Origin: Argopecten irradians
Lineage: Eukaryota; Mollusca; Bivalvia; Pectinida; Pectinidae
Assembly: GCF_041381155.1 (NCBI RefSeq)
Contig: NC_091142.1
Coordinates: 8,108,778 to 8,172,777, forward strand
DNA: 64,000 bases
Direction: 5' to 3'
Part shown: piece by piece, positions 11,475 through 21,505 of the stretch
Numbering within the stretch: position 1 is the stretch's first letter
Layout: each line of letters starts with the position of its first letter
The notes under the pieces: generated by a model
What the model saw: the letters and a program-made list of their open reading frames with translations, nothing else
Databases searched by the model: none
Told to the model about the DNA's origin: nothing
Made by a program: the position numbers and the translations under genes

Positions 11475-14400
11475 ATGCCTGGTGAAATGGCGTTGTCGAC
11501 TCAGCCAGATGATCAGGATAGTCACTATGTTTTACTGGCTAAAATTGACAATGCTAAAAACGTATCGAATATTCTCAAAGCAATTCATTTCAAGGAGGTA
11601 AATAGCAAGATGAATTACTCGCATTTTTTGTACAAGAAGTACTTTTATTGGCAATAGACCTATTCAATCTATTTAAAGTATTTATTTCCATTCATTCTGT
11701 GAGTTGAGGACAATATATTTGAAATCTTAGTCATTTTGTCCCCATTTTTTTAGTTTTTTTTAGTTATTTTGTCCCCATTTTGCACCGTCCCCAAGACTGC
11801 AGACTCCTAGGCCTGTTTTTTTCTTCAGTTTTTCGCTGCAACTGATGTTTAGATGCAATATTAGGCTAATATTTTAAACCAAGTTTGACACATGTGTATA
11901 GCGGGATTGGACTGGGTCGTTCATCGCTGACCAGGTAGCTCAGTCGATAGAGCACTTGGCTAGTGTTCGGAGGGTCCGGGTTCGAATCCCGGTCTGGCCG
12001 CTACATTTTCTACTCTCCTGTTACAAAATTGGCGCCCAATTGAATAACCCATGGTGGTGGTGTTTGGAAGGGTCTCGTGTGTCTTCAAGGGCGAAGACTT
12101 CGAGAAAGGAGGGAGGAGTGTAGCGGGATTGGACTGGGTCGATCATCGGTGACCAGGTAGCTCAGTCAGTAGAGCACTCGGCTAGTATTCGGAGGGTCTC
12201 GGGTTCGAATCCTCGTCTGGCCGCTACATTTTCTCCTCTCCTGTTATACAGAATTGGCGCCCAACTAAATAACCCACGGTGGTGGGGTTTGGGAGGGACT
12301 GGAATGTCTTCGAGGGCTAAGACTTTGAGAAAGCAGGGAGGATTGTAGCGGGATTAAACTGGGTCTTTCATTGTGAACAGGTAGCTCAGTCGGTAGAGCA
12401 CTCGTCTAGTGTTCGGATGGTCCTCGGTTCGAATCCCGGTCTGGCCGCTACATTTTCTCCTCTCCTGTTACGTATACACATGTTCTCTAAAAATTGAACA
12501 AATAATGCTCAAAAATGCTATTTTCCTGTATTAAATGTACCACCTGAAGAGAAAATCTAGGACTTACAGGGCCATTAAACTCACAAATTTTATATAAAAC
12601 CTTCCAATAAATGAAGCGTACAGATGTATTTGATTCTTTGAAATTTAAATTAATTTTAACATATTTTGTCCGCATCCTAGAGGTGAGGGGCTTGTGGTAA
12701 TATGTCAGGACATCTTAACCACTCGGCCACCGCGGTCCTGATACGCATGGGCCATACCATTCACAATATTGATCAACCTGTTGCCTTTCTTGTATGTCTT
12801 AGAAGGTTGAAGGTAGCTAGCTGAATAAGTTTGTGTAAAAATTAATTTAATTTGCTTCAGTAGTTTTGGATATGTCAAATATGTAAATTGTTTAATTTTG
12901 ATTTACGGACACAAATCACATGATGTGGGTGACACAGAATAACAGACAAAAGGCAAATAGGTCACTAGTGAAAGCTTAACTGAGTGACACCTTAGTAGGA
13001 TCATCGAAAAAGTAAGAGATGCAACTCCTGAGACAGGTACTAAATGGTATATTCTAGGTTCATCTGGTGCTGCTGGTTGCCAACATGTTTCTGCCTTAAA
13101 GGCAGTCTGTCATCATATAGAGGTCATGTGATAATAACAATGTATTATGACGTCATAGATAAGTTGCTAAGGAAGTAACGGAGGAAATGATACATTTACA
13201 TAGCTAAATGGTGATTGGTCTAAAATTTGGAATATGAATGCAAAAGTTTCATGAAATTTCAATAATGAATGATACAATAGAAATAATAAATTACTTTAAT
13301 GAGAATATGTGAGTAGGAATAAGTTAAATATGTGTAGTTCATAAATTTCAAATAATAAATGTAAGCTGTGTGAGTATCTCATATATCGATTCACTCAAGA
13401 TTTGCTCAAAGTACATCATTGAAAGTGTTTAGTGTCACTTGTTTAGATGGATTAATAGTTCTTTCCTTGACTAATGCATAGCGTACAACGTGTACTTAGA
13501 AATTGACTTCCGGTTGCTTGATAAAATGAATATATACAATGTATATACAGTTCTTGCGATTAAAAAGAAAAACAATGTAAGGTACTTCTTCACTTCTTTT
13601 GCTGGCTTATTCCATGCTTTTGCATTGATGGGTATAGTGGTATCCTCCAAGGAGATGATGTAACATATTTAAGTCTATAGTCCATGCTTATGTTACTTTT
13701 TATAAATTTCAACTGGTAGCCAACATTCCTATGTGAACGAGGGTTTAAATTTAACTGGGTGCTGATGCCATGCCTTGTTCAGATTAGTTTTGAAGCAGTT
13801 CACGGATGTAGAGGTGACTGTCTTTTCTGGCAGCGAATTCCAGGTGTTTACAATTCTGTTACTTAAAAAGTGACCAGTTCTTTGTAATCGGTGTCTGGCA
13901 TATAGTGTTGATGACAGTTGATTTCCTCTGTGTCTCGTAGGGACTGTGATTTGCTGAAATAGTAAATTGTTCCTTTTTGTTTCTAGAAATAGGGTTGCTG
14001 GGTTGTTTGGCCCTACTAGTGATATTTGAGTCTCCCAGTTAATTTCCCTGAAGTTGAAATCTCCCAGCAATAGGACACTGGTTGAATTAGATGACTCTTT
14101 AAAGCTTTCGATGAGCTGGTTCAATCTAGTGTTGTTCTCAGGAGAGCTATTTGGACTTCCGTAGACACAACAGACGAGTATTTTGTCCTTCTTGTTTAAT
14201 TTGATGAGACAGGATATATATTCTTGGAAACTAGTCATGAGCTTCACTGATAATAGTCTGCTTGACTTAAATTGCTACTCCTCTGTGACTGTCCTTTGGG
14301 AAATGTGAGTTGTAATTCTTCAGTTGATAAGATTTCTCGTCTAGAGCTAAATTAGTAAACTTGGGGAATATTTCAGTGAGACAGATGATGTTTGGTTGTT

Positions 14401-17400
14401 CTTGCTCAATGTAATTTTCTAGTTCCAATCTTTTGTCTGAAGAGAGTACATCTAAATTTGTATAGTAAACTTTAAGAAATTTAGTTGAGTCTTCTTTCAT
14501 GTGTTGATCTTCTATATTTTTTGTACTAAAACTGGTAAAACTTGCATCCTATGTATGTTCTACTTCGGGTGACGTTGGCACATTGGTGTAATTTTCTTCC
14601 CTCTGTGGAGTTGAATAGATGAGGGTAGTTTCATCATTACCGGTTGCATCCAGTAATGTCAGTGCTATGTGAGCCAGATTAAGGGCTAAGTCTGAAAAAG
14701 TCTGAAAAAGTACTTGGCTCAGGAGTTGCATCTTTTTTTTTTCGATGATTCTACTGTTTTTAAGAGGGCACTGTATTCATTAGAATCCTCCTGACGAACA
14801 AGAAGATGAACCACAACACACATGAACTTATAGCAGGACGTTGGTTCTTAAGAATTTCTCCTTCTGGAGTTCTTCTTTTTGTTTACCTGAGTGACACCTT
14901 AAATTGTAGATTTCCACGTACTGCATATACTTACCCGGTATTTAAAATTGTTTTGTACTTACAAGGCTGCCACTGTCTTTGCGAGCTCGTTGGGGTTAAA
15001 GGTTACTGTGGAAGATGCCAAATGTGTTCAGGCCAATGCCTTCATCCAGGAGGGACTGTTCCATGAGTACCACATACGGGAAGACCAGATCACATTCAAA
15101 ATCAACCTCACCGTGCTAATTGTGAGTACAATGTTAGTCGTGCTATATTTAAACTTTAGTTAAGTCACTTATAAGTTTTATTAGTAAAGACTTACTATTA
15201 ACAGCTAGGGTCATTTAAGGACATGCCAGGTTTGTTGGTGGAGGAAAGCCGAAGTTCTCGGAAAAAAACCCACCAGACAGCAGTCAGTACTTGGCAATTT
15301 CTGCACAATGTGCACATGCATGGGTATACAAACTATTAACTCATAGATGGAGGGCTTATGGTAATATATCTCAGGACATCTTAATCACTTGGCCACAATA
15401 ATATTTAATCTACATGTAGTGGGGTTGTAGTGGCCAATTGGTTAAAGTGTTCTGATATAATACCACCATATACAGTAACATGTTTATTCATTCACTTCTG
15501 GGTTGCTTGTTGTGGGGCAGTTGTACATAGCTTTTTTCCTGACTTTACTATTACACCTTTCTAACCTAGCATGTACATGTCCTTGAATGACATTGGCTGT
15601 TTATTGAAAGTTAAATAAAGTTAGTAATAATAAAGTCTGTTAACAAAATCCCCTCTAACATACATTTAAATTTTTCCTATACTTCCCAGCCCAGCTTTCA
15701 TATACGTATACGGTACACATTCTTTCTGTTTAAGGAATGCCTGACCATATTTGGGACAAGTCAGGTCCCTGGTATGACTACCTCACTGAAGATGTGTTAC
15801 GGCGGCTATGGCTGTCCGCTCATACTCATGTAAGTTTATATATACTTCATTGTAATCAAACTATATCCTCAAGTTTTCTCATCACCACAGTGAAACTATG
15901 TATAGTCAGGTGTAGCAGTGGTTGAGATAACCTATAAAGATTTCCTTGATAAAATAAATAATTGAAAAAAATAATTACACACACCAAAAACCTAAGTAAA
16001 GGAATGTGGTCTCCCCATAATGCTCAAAATCTTTTTAATGAGTGGTCTCCCCTTAGTTATCAAAACCTTTTTGATGAGTGGTCTCCCCTTAATACTCAAA
16101 ACCTCTATGATGAATGGTCTCCCCTTAATACTCAAAACCTCTATGATGAATGGTCTCCCCTTAATACTCAAAACCTCTATGATGAATGGTCCTCCCCTAG
16201 TACTCAAAACCTCTATGATGAATGGTCTCTCCCCTTAATACTCAAAAACTCTATGACGAATGGTGTCCCCTTAATATTCAAAACCTTTATGATGAGGTGG
16301 TCTCTCCTTAATACTGAAAGCCTCTATGATAAATGGTATCCCCCTAATACTGAAAACCTCGTTCACAAAATGTTTGTGACGACTAGATTACTGGTAGATG
16401 TGCAATCTATATGCCATGAGTTCTGACTAATGAAGATTTGTTGCTTGTATTTGATTATGTTGTGTTTAATTTTCACTGGAAAATTTGCACATGAAAGTAA
16501 ATTGATTTATTTGGTTCGAATTATCCCTGGCTTGACTAACTACTAGTATGTATTGGTTTATAGGTTAGAAGAGGATGGAGTGTTAACAGATTGTAGTATT
16601 AAGACTTTAGAACCGGATGAAATTCTAGATTTCAACTTCAGCAGCACAAACGTCCTCAACAAAATTATTATGAAGGTAAGATTTTTATCTGTTATAAAAT
16701 TTAAAAATAAAAAACCCACCATTTTCTTCCTTAAAGTAATTGTTTTCCCTTAATGCAAGCTACATGTATTTAAGTGCACTTCAAAATGCATTGATAAAAA
16801 AATGTGATTAAATTTTTTGTATTGTTTCTTTTTACAGTCGGAGTGCCTGAAGGAAGCATTCAGTGAACTAGACATGACCAGTGATATCCTACAGATTCTT
16901 CTTTCTCCAGATCAGCCGTACTTCAGACTGTCAACCTACGGCAACGCTGGTAGTACTCACGTAAGTACCCAAACACCATCCGGCCATCTTCAGGCCATCA
17001 GTCTGTGACTTTAAGCACTAGACTAGTAATGTAATATAATAGTCCAATTTTGACTAGTTCTCCCCACCCGGTTAAAATTGGTAAATGAAAACGGTACTAT
17101 ATTTACAAGAGCTGTGGTTAATTGCATTTTCCAACATATTTTGAGTGCAATCTGTATCCGATTATTTCAGTCCTGATGCATAATTTTGTGAGAAATTGCG
17201 TTCACAAATGCACCCAGACCGTAATTTGGGTAAAAAATTGAAATTATCATGACTGAAGTGCTGAAGCAAAACTACTGTATTTTTAATTTGGACTAGTGGT
17301 TTAATAGTAGCTAATAGTCGGACTAGTAAAATTGTGGGGTTTACTAGTCCAAATGACTAGCAACGAAAAAAATGAACTTCACAGACTAGACCATACTTGA

Positions 17401-18935
17401 TTCCCTTTCTCCTAGTATTGCACACACACAATATCATGATATTAGCCTTATGGTATCCAATATTAATTGTGAAAATTTTCACACACTTTCAGTCTGTTAC
17501 ATTAAAAGTAGGGCATATAATAACATACAGTTTATGATAATCCCCAGTACTCATGTTTATATAATATAATTTCCATTTTCAAATCTGGGTTACATATTTT
17601 GCTTGCAAAATATTTACTTTTTCTTTGTTTTCATACTAAATATGGCTTTCGAATTGGCCGAATTTTTTTTTATAGTTATACGAAGAAAAAATATGAAAAT
17701 GGTGCAAAACCTTGACATTATCATGACATCACAATAGAGACAGTGGCATTGTGTTTCTATGCAAACTGTGTGAATCTGTTACAGTATCACAAAAGTTTTC
17801 AAACAAAATTTTTGTCTGTGACCTACTCATATTTTATACCATCAATGTTTATTTCTATTTTACAGTCAGATTTTCCTAAAGATTCTGATATGGTGGAGTC
17901 CTTCTTATGTACACAGACACAAACCAACCGGTATGTTTATTTTTAGAATGTCCGATTTCTCTAACCTTTAGATTGTGGTTTTTTCCACAGAAAAAATAAG
18001 GCCTCTTCCTCTGTTCCTTTGGTAGTCTTATCAGGTTTGACTGTATTCTCTATACAATATGACTTGATTATTCATATACCTTAATTGAAACAAAAAAAAT
18101 ATCAAGTTGCACCCTTTTAAACTGGTTTGCGGTGTAAAAGTAAGATACGATTTATTTCCAGGTATAAGATATCACTTTTGAAACCGTCAGTGAAAGCCCT
18201 GACCCTGTCAACGCGAGTCTCTATCAGGACAGATAACCGCGGCTTCCTCTCACTACAGTATATGATCAAGAATGACGATGGTCAGATCTGCTTTGTGGAA
18301 TATTATGTAAGCATATATACAATACTATAACGCTGGTTATTTTCATGGGTCCAAATTTTGCAATTTCATCTGAAATAAGAAATTTAAATTTCAGCTGTTT
18401 TTAAATGTTTGCAACCTGGCTTCAAAAGTATATATGATTTAACTCTATCTTAAAATTTTGCAGATCAAATTTCCGCGATCATGGCAATATCCCGCAAAAT
18501 TTTGAAAATGTATTCCCTGTGAAAATAGCCAGCTAAACGGTATCTATGTGATTATGTGCATGTACATGTTGCATCTAAATATGAAGTTTGTAAAAAATAT
18601 TTTGCAGCTATAAATGTTTAAATATGTTAATATTGGTTATTAAACCACAAATTTCAAAGCATCAAATGAAAAATTATCAGAAAAAGTGAATTTGAAAACT
18701 CCAAATTAAAGTAAAGTCAATTGTGATTTTAGAACATACCTTCAATTTCATAAGTTAACTTAATAGTGAATATCATCTTTAATTTTGATGTATTTTTCTC
18801 GTAATTTTCATTCAATTAATTTTTCAAAAACATTATTTTCCTTTCCAATGGTGTGCGGATCAGTTGATAATATATATCAATATTTACATTTTCCAGTGTG
18901 CGCCTGATGAAGATATGGATGATCCTGAGCACTGA
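11475..18935 (+). CDS. RAD1: RAD1 checkpoint clamp subunit (9-1-1 complex)
   Basis: RAD1 is the PCNA-like subunit that forms the RAD9-RAD1-HUS1 ring loaded at damaged DNA in the nucleus to activate ATR. Exons: 11475-11597, 14966-15121, 15735-15829, 16564-16675, 16838-16960, 17866-17930, 18162-18306, 18897-18935 (stop). The phases chain exactly to 858 bp, 285 aa, against about 282 for the human protein. Diagnostic stretches recalled from human RAD1 are NILKAIHFKE (exon 1), KVTVEDAKCVQANAFIQ (exon 2), MCYGGYGCPL (exon 3), STNVLNKII (exon 4), AFSELDMTSD and YFRLSTYGNAGS (exon 5), YKISLLKPS, SIRTDNRGFLSLQYMI and GQICFVEYY (exon 7). The C-terminus is short and acidic (DEDMDDPEH). 11475 is the first in-frame ATG and has A at -3; 11487 is a possible alternative. 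A tiny upstream frame (11449-11469) would precede it if transcribed. Intron 1 (3.4 kb) holds the TRIM array and a LINE remnant. Confidence 0.96.
11929..11999 (+). other. tRNA-like block inside LTR 1 (also 12151-12222, 12375-12446)
   Basis: About 71 bases fit a tRNA outline: GACCAGG pairs largely with the terminal TCTGGCC; the D arm TAGCTCAGTCG matches a pol III A box; GGTTCGAATCC is a perfect B box. The anticodon position reads AGT (threonine) with a T before it. The anticodon stem pairs poorly, so a working tRNA is unlikely; an internal pol III promoter is the more likely role. The block recurs in all three LTRs, so it belongs to the element. Confidence 0.65.
12029..12118 (+). other. PBS and polypurine tract of the TRIM spacer
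   Basis: TTGGCGCCCAA at 12029-12039 sits three bases after LTR 1. A 17-base all-purine run at 12102-12118 directly precedes LTR 2. Between them GTCTTC...GAAGAC forms a small stem-loop. The same order recurs in the second spacer, with the PBS at 12254-12264 and a slightly less pure purine run before 12344. Confidence 0.65.
12665..12745 (-). mobile_element. SINE head fragment (tRNA-like)
   Basis: On the minus strand it reads GCGGTGGCCGAGTGGTTAAG, a tRNA-type A-box head, followed by sequence ending in CCCCTCACCTCTAGG. This resembles the head of the SINE at 29121-29345. Only the 5' part is present. Confidence 0.5.
13729..14500 (-). mobile_element. Internally deleted CR1/L2-like LINE
   Basis: From 14500 down, a frame encodes the start of an AP endonuclease (YYTNLDVLSSDKRLELEN, then QPNIICLTE). 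It is closed by a stop at about 14267-14269. A second frame (14247-13729) continues with CCVYGSPNSSPENN and the catalytic-type VLLLGDFNFREINW. Within that frame, around residues 110-120, it jumps without a break to a reverse-transcriptase C-terminal tail (FLSNRIVNTWNSLPEKTV, then SVNCFKTNL). The whole RT core is missing, so the copy is dead. CR1/L2-like assignment rests on the tail style and is tentative. A minus-strand frame at 14731-14549 may be the remnant of ORF1. It lies antisense in RAD1 intron 1. Confidence 0.8.
15196..15400 (-). mobile_element. SINE, minus strand
   Basis: Read on the minus strand it has a tRNA-like head (GTGGCCAAGTGATTAAGATG), a 'ctttcctccaccaacaaacctggcatgtcc'-type core in degenerate form, and an 'aaatgaccctagctgtt' tail. 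The same layout is seen at 29121-29345. It lies in RAD1 intron 2, head-to-head with the next SINE. Confidence 0.65.
15424..15636 (+). mobile_element. SINE, plus strand
   Basis: It starts GTAGTGGCCAATTGGTTAAA, then carries 'cttctgggttgcttgttgtggggcag' and a tail of 'catgtccttgaatgacattggctg' plus 'taaataaagttagtaataata'. It is a degenerate copy of the same SINE family in RAD1 intron 2, placed head-to-head with 15196-15400. Confidence 0.6.
16005..16370 (+). repeat. 36-bp minisatellite in RAD1 intron 3
   Basis: About ten copies of a 36-bp unit. The middle copies are nearly identical and both ends are degenerate. Because 36 is a multiple of three, the array stays open in several frames, for example NLYDEWSPLNTQ repeated on the plus strand. 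It lies wholly between RAD1 exons 3 and 4, so the open frame is a repeat artefact rather than an exon. Confidence 0.85.
17617..17740 (+). repeat. Dispersed repeat copy 1
   Basis: It contains TTTCTTTGTTTTCATACTAA, then 'ctttcgaattggccgaatt' and a 'gacattatcatgacatcac' segment, matching 53811-53950. It lies in RAD1 intron 5. It is probably a non-autonomous element with undefined ends. Confidence 0.5.
18329..18541 (+). mobile_element. MITE in RAD1 intron 7
   Basis: The left end ACGCTGGTTATTTTCATGGG is the near-complement of the right end CCCTGTGAAAATAGCCAGCT. It is about 210 bp long with imperfect TIRs and is AT-rich and non-coding. Confidence 0.6.
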
Positions 18936-18954
18936 CATTATCATCTGCTTCATT

Positions 18955-19220
18955 TACTCATTGTCCCCTGCAAATTCATTATAAACTGTTCCAGCCATTG
19001 AATAAGGAGAGACCTCATGTGTCTTCATGGGTGAATATATATTTAACAAGGATCTTGTCTTCGGTGATTGAAACATCACTGTCGTAGGACATGATAAAGT
19101 ACCTCTGTTTCCCAGGATATTATGGTACAAATTTTTTTTTGACCCCTAAAATTAACAATGGACTGTTCCAGGCTTTGAATAAGAAAAGTTGAAATGTTTC
19201 ACGAAGGGGTGACTGAGTTA
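18955..19220 (+). repeat. Two copies of an ~85-bp palindromic-end repeat
   Basis: Each unit has a CCCCTG-like left end, a centre of the type 'actgttccagncnttgaataag', and a right end resembling CTTCANGGGTGAANNNGTTAA. The same unit recurs at 25791-25876, 30011-30094 and 35028-35120 (inverted). Both copies lie just after the RAD1 stop codon. Confidence 0.6.
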
Positions 19221-20033
19221 ACAGTTGTATTCTACCAGTAATTGGTAACTAAACATTTTTAAATAACTTTCTAGCATACTAGAGGTTTTCAATATTTCTT
19301 CTTTACATTGGTTCGTTAAGGGGAGACAATTTAGTGTAACACCGTATACGTAGACTACAAAGCATTTTAATGCATTAAATTTGTTAAAATAATGGCAATG
19401 ATTTTTCATTCTTTTATTTGTTGGATCTTTTTGATCATTTGATCACTTTTAAACTTATGAATAATAATTATTGATATTATAGATCAGAAAAGGCATATCT
19501 TATGTCCAAAAAAATTTTCAGTCAGTGGAATAATTATCGAAAAAAACAAATGATTGATTGAATTATGGTTTAAGAAATTTTACAGACAATTTAGCTGTTG
19601 AGTGTAATTTCTATGCATGTTATAGAAAGTCATTTTGTTATTTAATGATGCAAGTGTGTGTTGGCTTTGAAAGAGCCCTGTTCCTTTGTATTTCTGCTGA
19701 TCTGATTTTATGAATTACTGTATTGAATAAACTGTATATTTGATATCCAAACATCTCAAGATTTTGTTCATCATATTTAAAGTGGGGAATTTCCACGAGA
19801 GATCTTATACAGTGAAAAATGAAATCTATCAAATATTGTTCAATTATTGTCAGCATTGTCAAATGTTAGTGCAAATGCAACAAAAAGTAAATTAGGATTT
19901 ATTAGATCGGTATACTGCAATTCGGTGATTCAATGCCGGAAATACCCATTTTACACTATACATGAATTATCGCTTCAAAGAGCTAGAAAAAAAACTACCA
20001 CTAACACAAGTATGTATACAGTAAATACTTAGC

Positions 20034-20220
20034 AATACGGGGGTTTTCAGATGCTAAAACGACGTAGGTAAAGTACAATTTACCATCAATTAGTCCCACC
20101 TTCCGGTGTTGTCATCATTTGATATGAATTTTGTGATGTCATAATCACAAATGATGGGTCTAATCAACGGTAAATTGTACTTTAACCATGTCATTTTGGA
20201 ATCTCTAAACCTCTGAGTTG
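20034..20220 (+). mobile_element. Palindromic MITE (AATACGGGG family), copy 1
   Basis: Long imperfect TIRs occupy about 55 bp at each end: 'aaagtacaatttacc' on the left is mirrored by 'ggtaaattgtacttt' on the right, and 'gtcccaccttccggtg' lies inside. It matches 26143-26335 throughout. Non-coding. Confidence 0.75.
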
Positions 20221-21122
20221 TTGAGTATTTAAAACATCGTTATTTAAGCGGTAGTTTTTTCAGCGCTTCAAAGCAAAAGACAAATTAAAGTCAAAACAGA
20301 AGTTTTTCTGCTGATGTACATATAAAAGTAACTTATGTGAATAAATTTGTCTTCAGTAATTACATGCAGTTTTGAGAAATCAAATGATGCGAGGTATCAT
20401 CAATATTGTTATAATTCCACCCTTCTATTATCAAATATCATAGTTTCCTGACTTAAGAAGCTCTGTTACATATATATGTGACATGAAATGTTGTTAATTA
20501 AGCCTTAGATATGCTTGAGCTGATGTCGGAGAGATTTTGTGAGGTTTTGGACTACTTTTCGGCATTAACTTTAAAAAACAAAATTTAAAATCAATAACTT
20601 CACTCATTCTTATTCGGGATCTTGTATTTCTGATGCTCAATTAATTAAAATAATATCAATATTACGTCATTAAAGCTATAAAATAATTATTAATAACATA
20701 CATGTAAACGCATAATGGAAATACATGTACATGTAAGACAATTGTAACTGTTTAACAGTGTGTAGTCTATACAATTTACAAACGATATTACAATGTACAC
20801 TTAATTTTCAAAATCTATATTATAATATTCTTAATAGATTTGATATGATTTCATTACTTTTAAAGCATTGTCGGTCAATTTCACATCTCTATTTTTGTGG
20901 ATATTTCTCATTAAAACTGAAAAATAAGTGACAATTACAGATCTAAAACAACTTCTGATTCAGTGCACATGTACACACCAGTGCTACATGCATTCAGTCA
21001 CAGAAGGATGAACGATAAGCTTTCAGACTGTTTTTAAACTAGACTCCTTTTTGAGGCTCCTGGTAAACTTTGAGGCGTTCTGGAGGGACAGTCTCCTTTC
21101 AAGTTTAACAGACAGCTAGATC

Positions 21123-21365
21123 TCACAGAGCATTACATGGAAGTCCTTCACACCCTTTCTGTGAACAACTACAGCTCCGAAAGTTCCCAAGTACATCTCC
21201 TGACGTTCTTAGACCATTACAAACACAGGGCTTAGCACAACTCGTTGACGCCCCGAAACCGTTACAAACACAGGGCTTAGCACAACTCGCTGACGCCCCG
21301 AGACCATTACAAACGCAGGGCTTAGTACAACTTGCTGATGTCCTTAGACCATAATCAGCACGGGG
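21123..21365 (-). repeat. 48-bp minisatellite with a Cys-rich open frame
   Basis: About four units of 48 bp lie just downstream of the SGF29 stop. On the minus strand they keep a frame open that reads KPCVCNGLGASASCA-like 16-residue repeats. The frame has no signal peptide, and its only Met lies in non-repeat sequence. A repeat within or beyond the SGF29 3' UTR is the simplest reading; a small secreted Cys-rich protein is possible but unsupported. Confidence 0.7.
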
Positions 21366-21505
21366 ATAAGTATAATCTTTCACCTTTAAATCTTCACAGG
21401 AGTCAAAATTATACTGGCTGAAGTACAATCTCTGTATAATGAAGTACAAAAACAGATGCCACATTGACACACAATCAATCTAATTTAGTTTATGAGATCT
21501 TCAAG

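Larger units (their letters stand above)
11895..12475 (+). mobile_element. TRIM-like miniature LTR element, tandem array of three LTRs
   Basis: LTR-like units at 11895-12025, 12119-12250 and 12344-about 12475 begin TGTA(TA)GCGGGATT and end ...CTCCTGTTACA or a close variant. Between them are two 93-bp spacers. Each spacer starts within four bases of the LTR with TTGGCGCCCAA, which matches the retroviral primer-binding site for a tRNA-Lys(1,2)-type primer. Each ends in a purine run (GAGAAAGGAGGGAGGAG in the first) that abuts the next LTR, the position of a polypurine tract. There is no gag or pol; the element is non-coding as TRIMs are. The LTR copies differ by very roughly 8-10 percent, so it is not a fresh insertion. 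The flanks share ACACATGT at 11888-11895 and 12476-12483, a possible target duplication. The alternative reading is a 224-bp tandem repeat of tRNA-derived units. It lies in RAD1 intron 1, sense orientation. Confidence 0.7.
18936..21122. other. RAD1 3' flank and convergent intergenic region
   Basis: RAD1 (plus) and SGF29 (minus) converge here. The RAD1 3' flank carries two copies of an ~85-bp repeat (18955-19042 and 19134-19220), and a palindromic MITE lies at 20034-20220. The remainder is AT-rich with no recognisable gene. Confidence 0.6.

Noticed and set aside
11929-12446. Cluster of three functional tRNA genes
   Set aside because: The anticodon stem pairs poorly, and all three blocks sit at the same place in longer repeated units with LTR-like ends. 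They are parts of the repeat.
14549-14731. Host gene of 60 codons upstream of the LINE frame
   Set aside because: Its position directly before the endonuclease on the same strand fits a LINE ORF1 remnant; nothing supports a host gene.
15962-16426. 154-codon open frame as a gene
   Set aside because: It is the 36-bp minisatellite inside RAD1 intron 3; several frames are open for the same reason.
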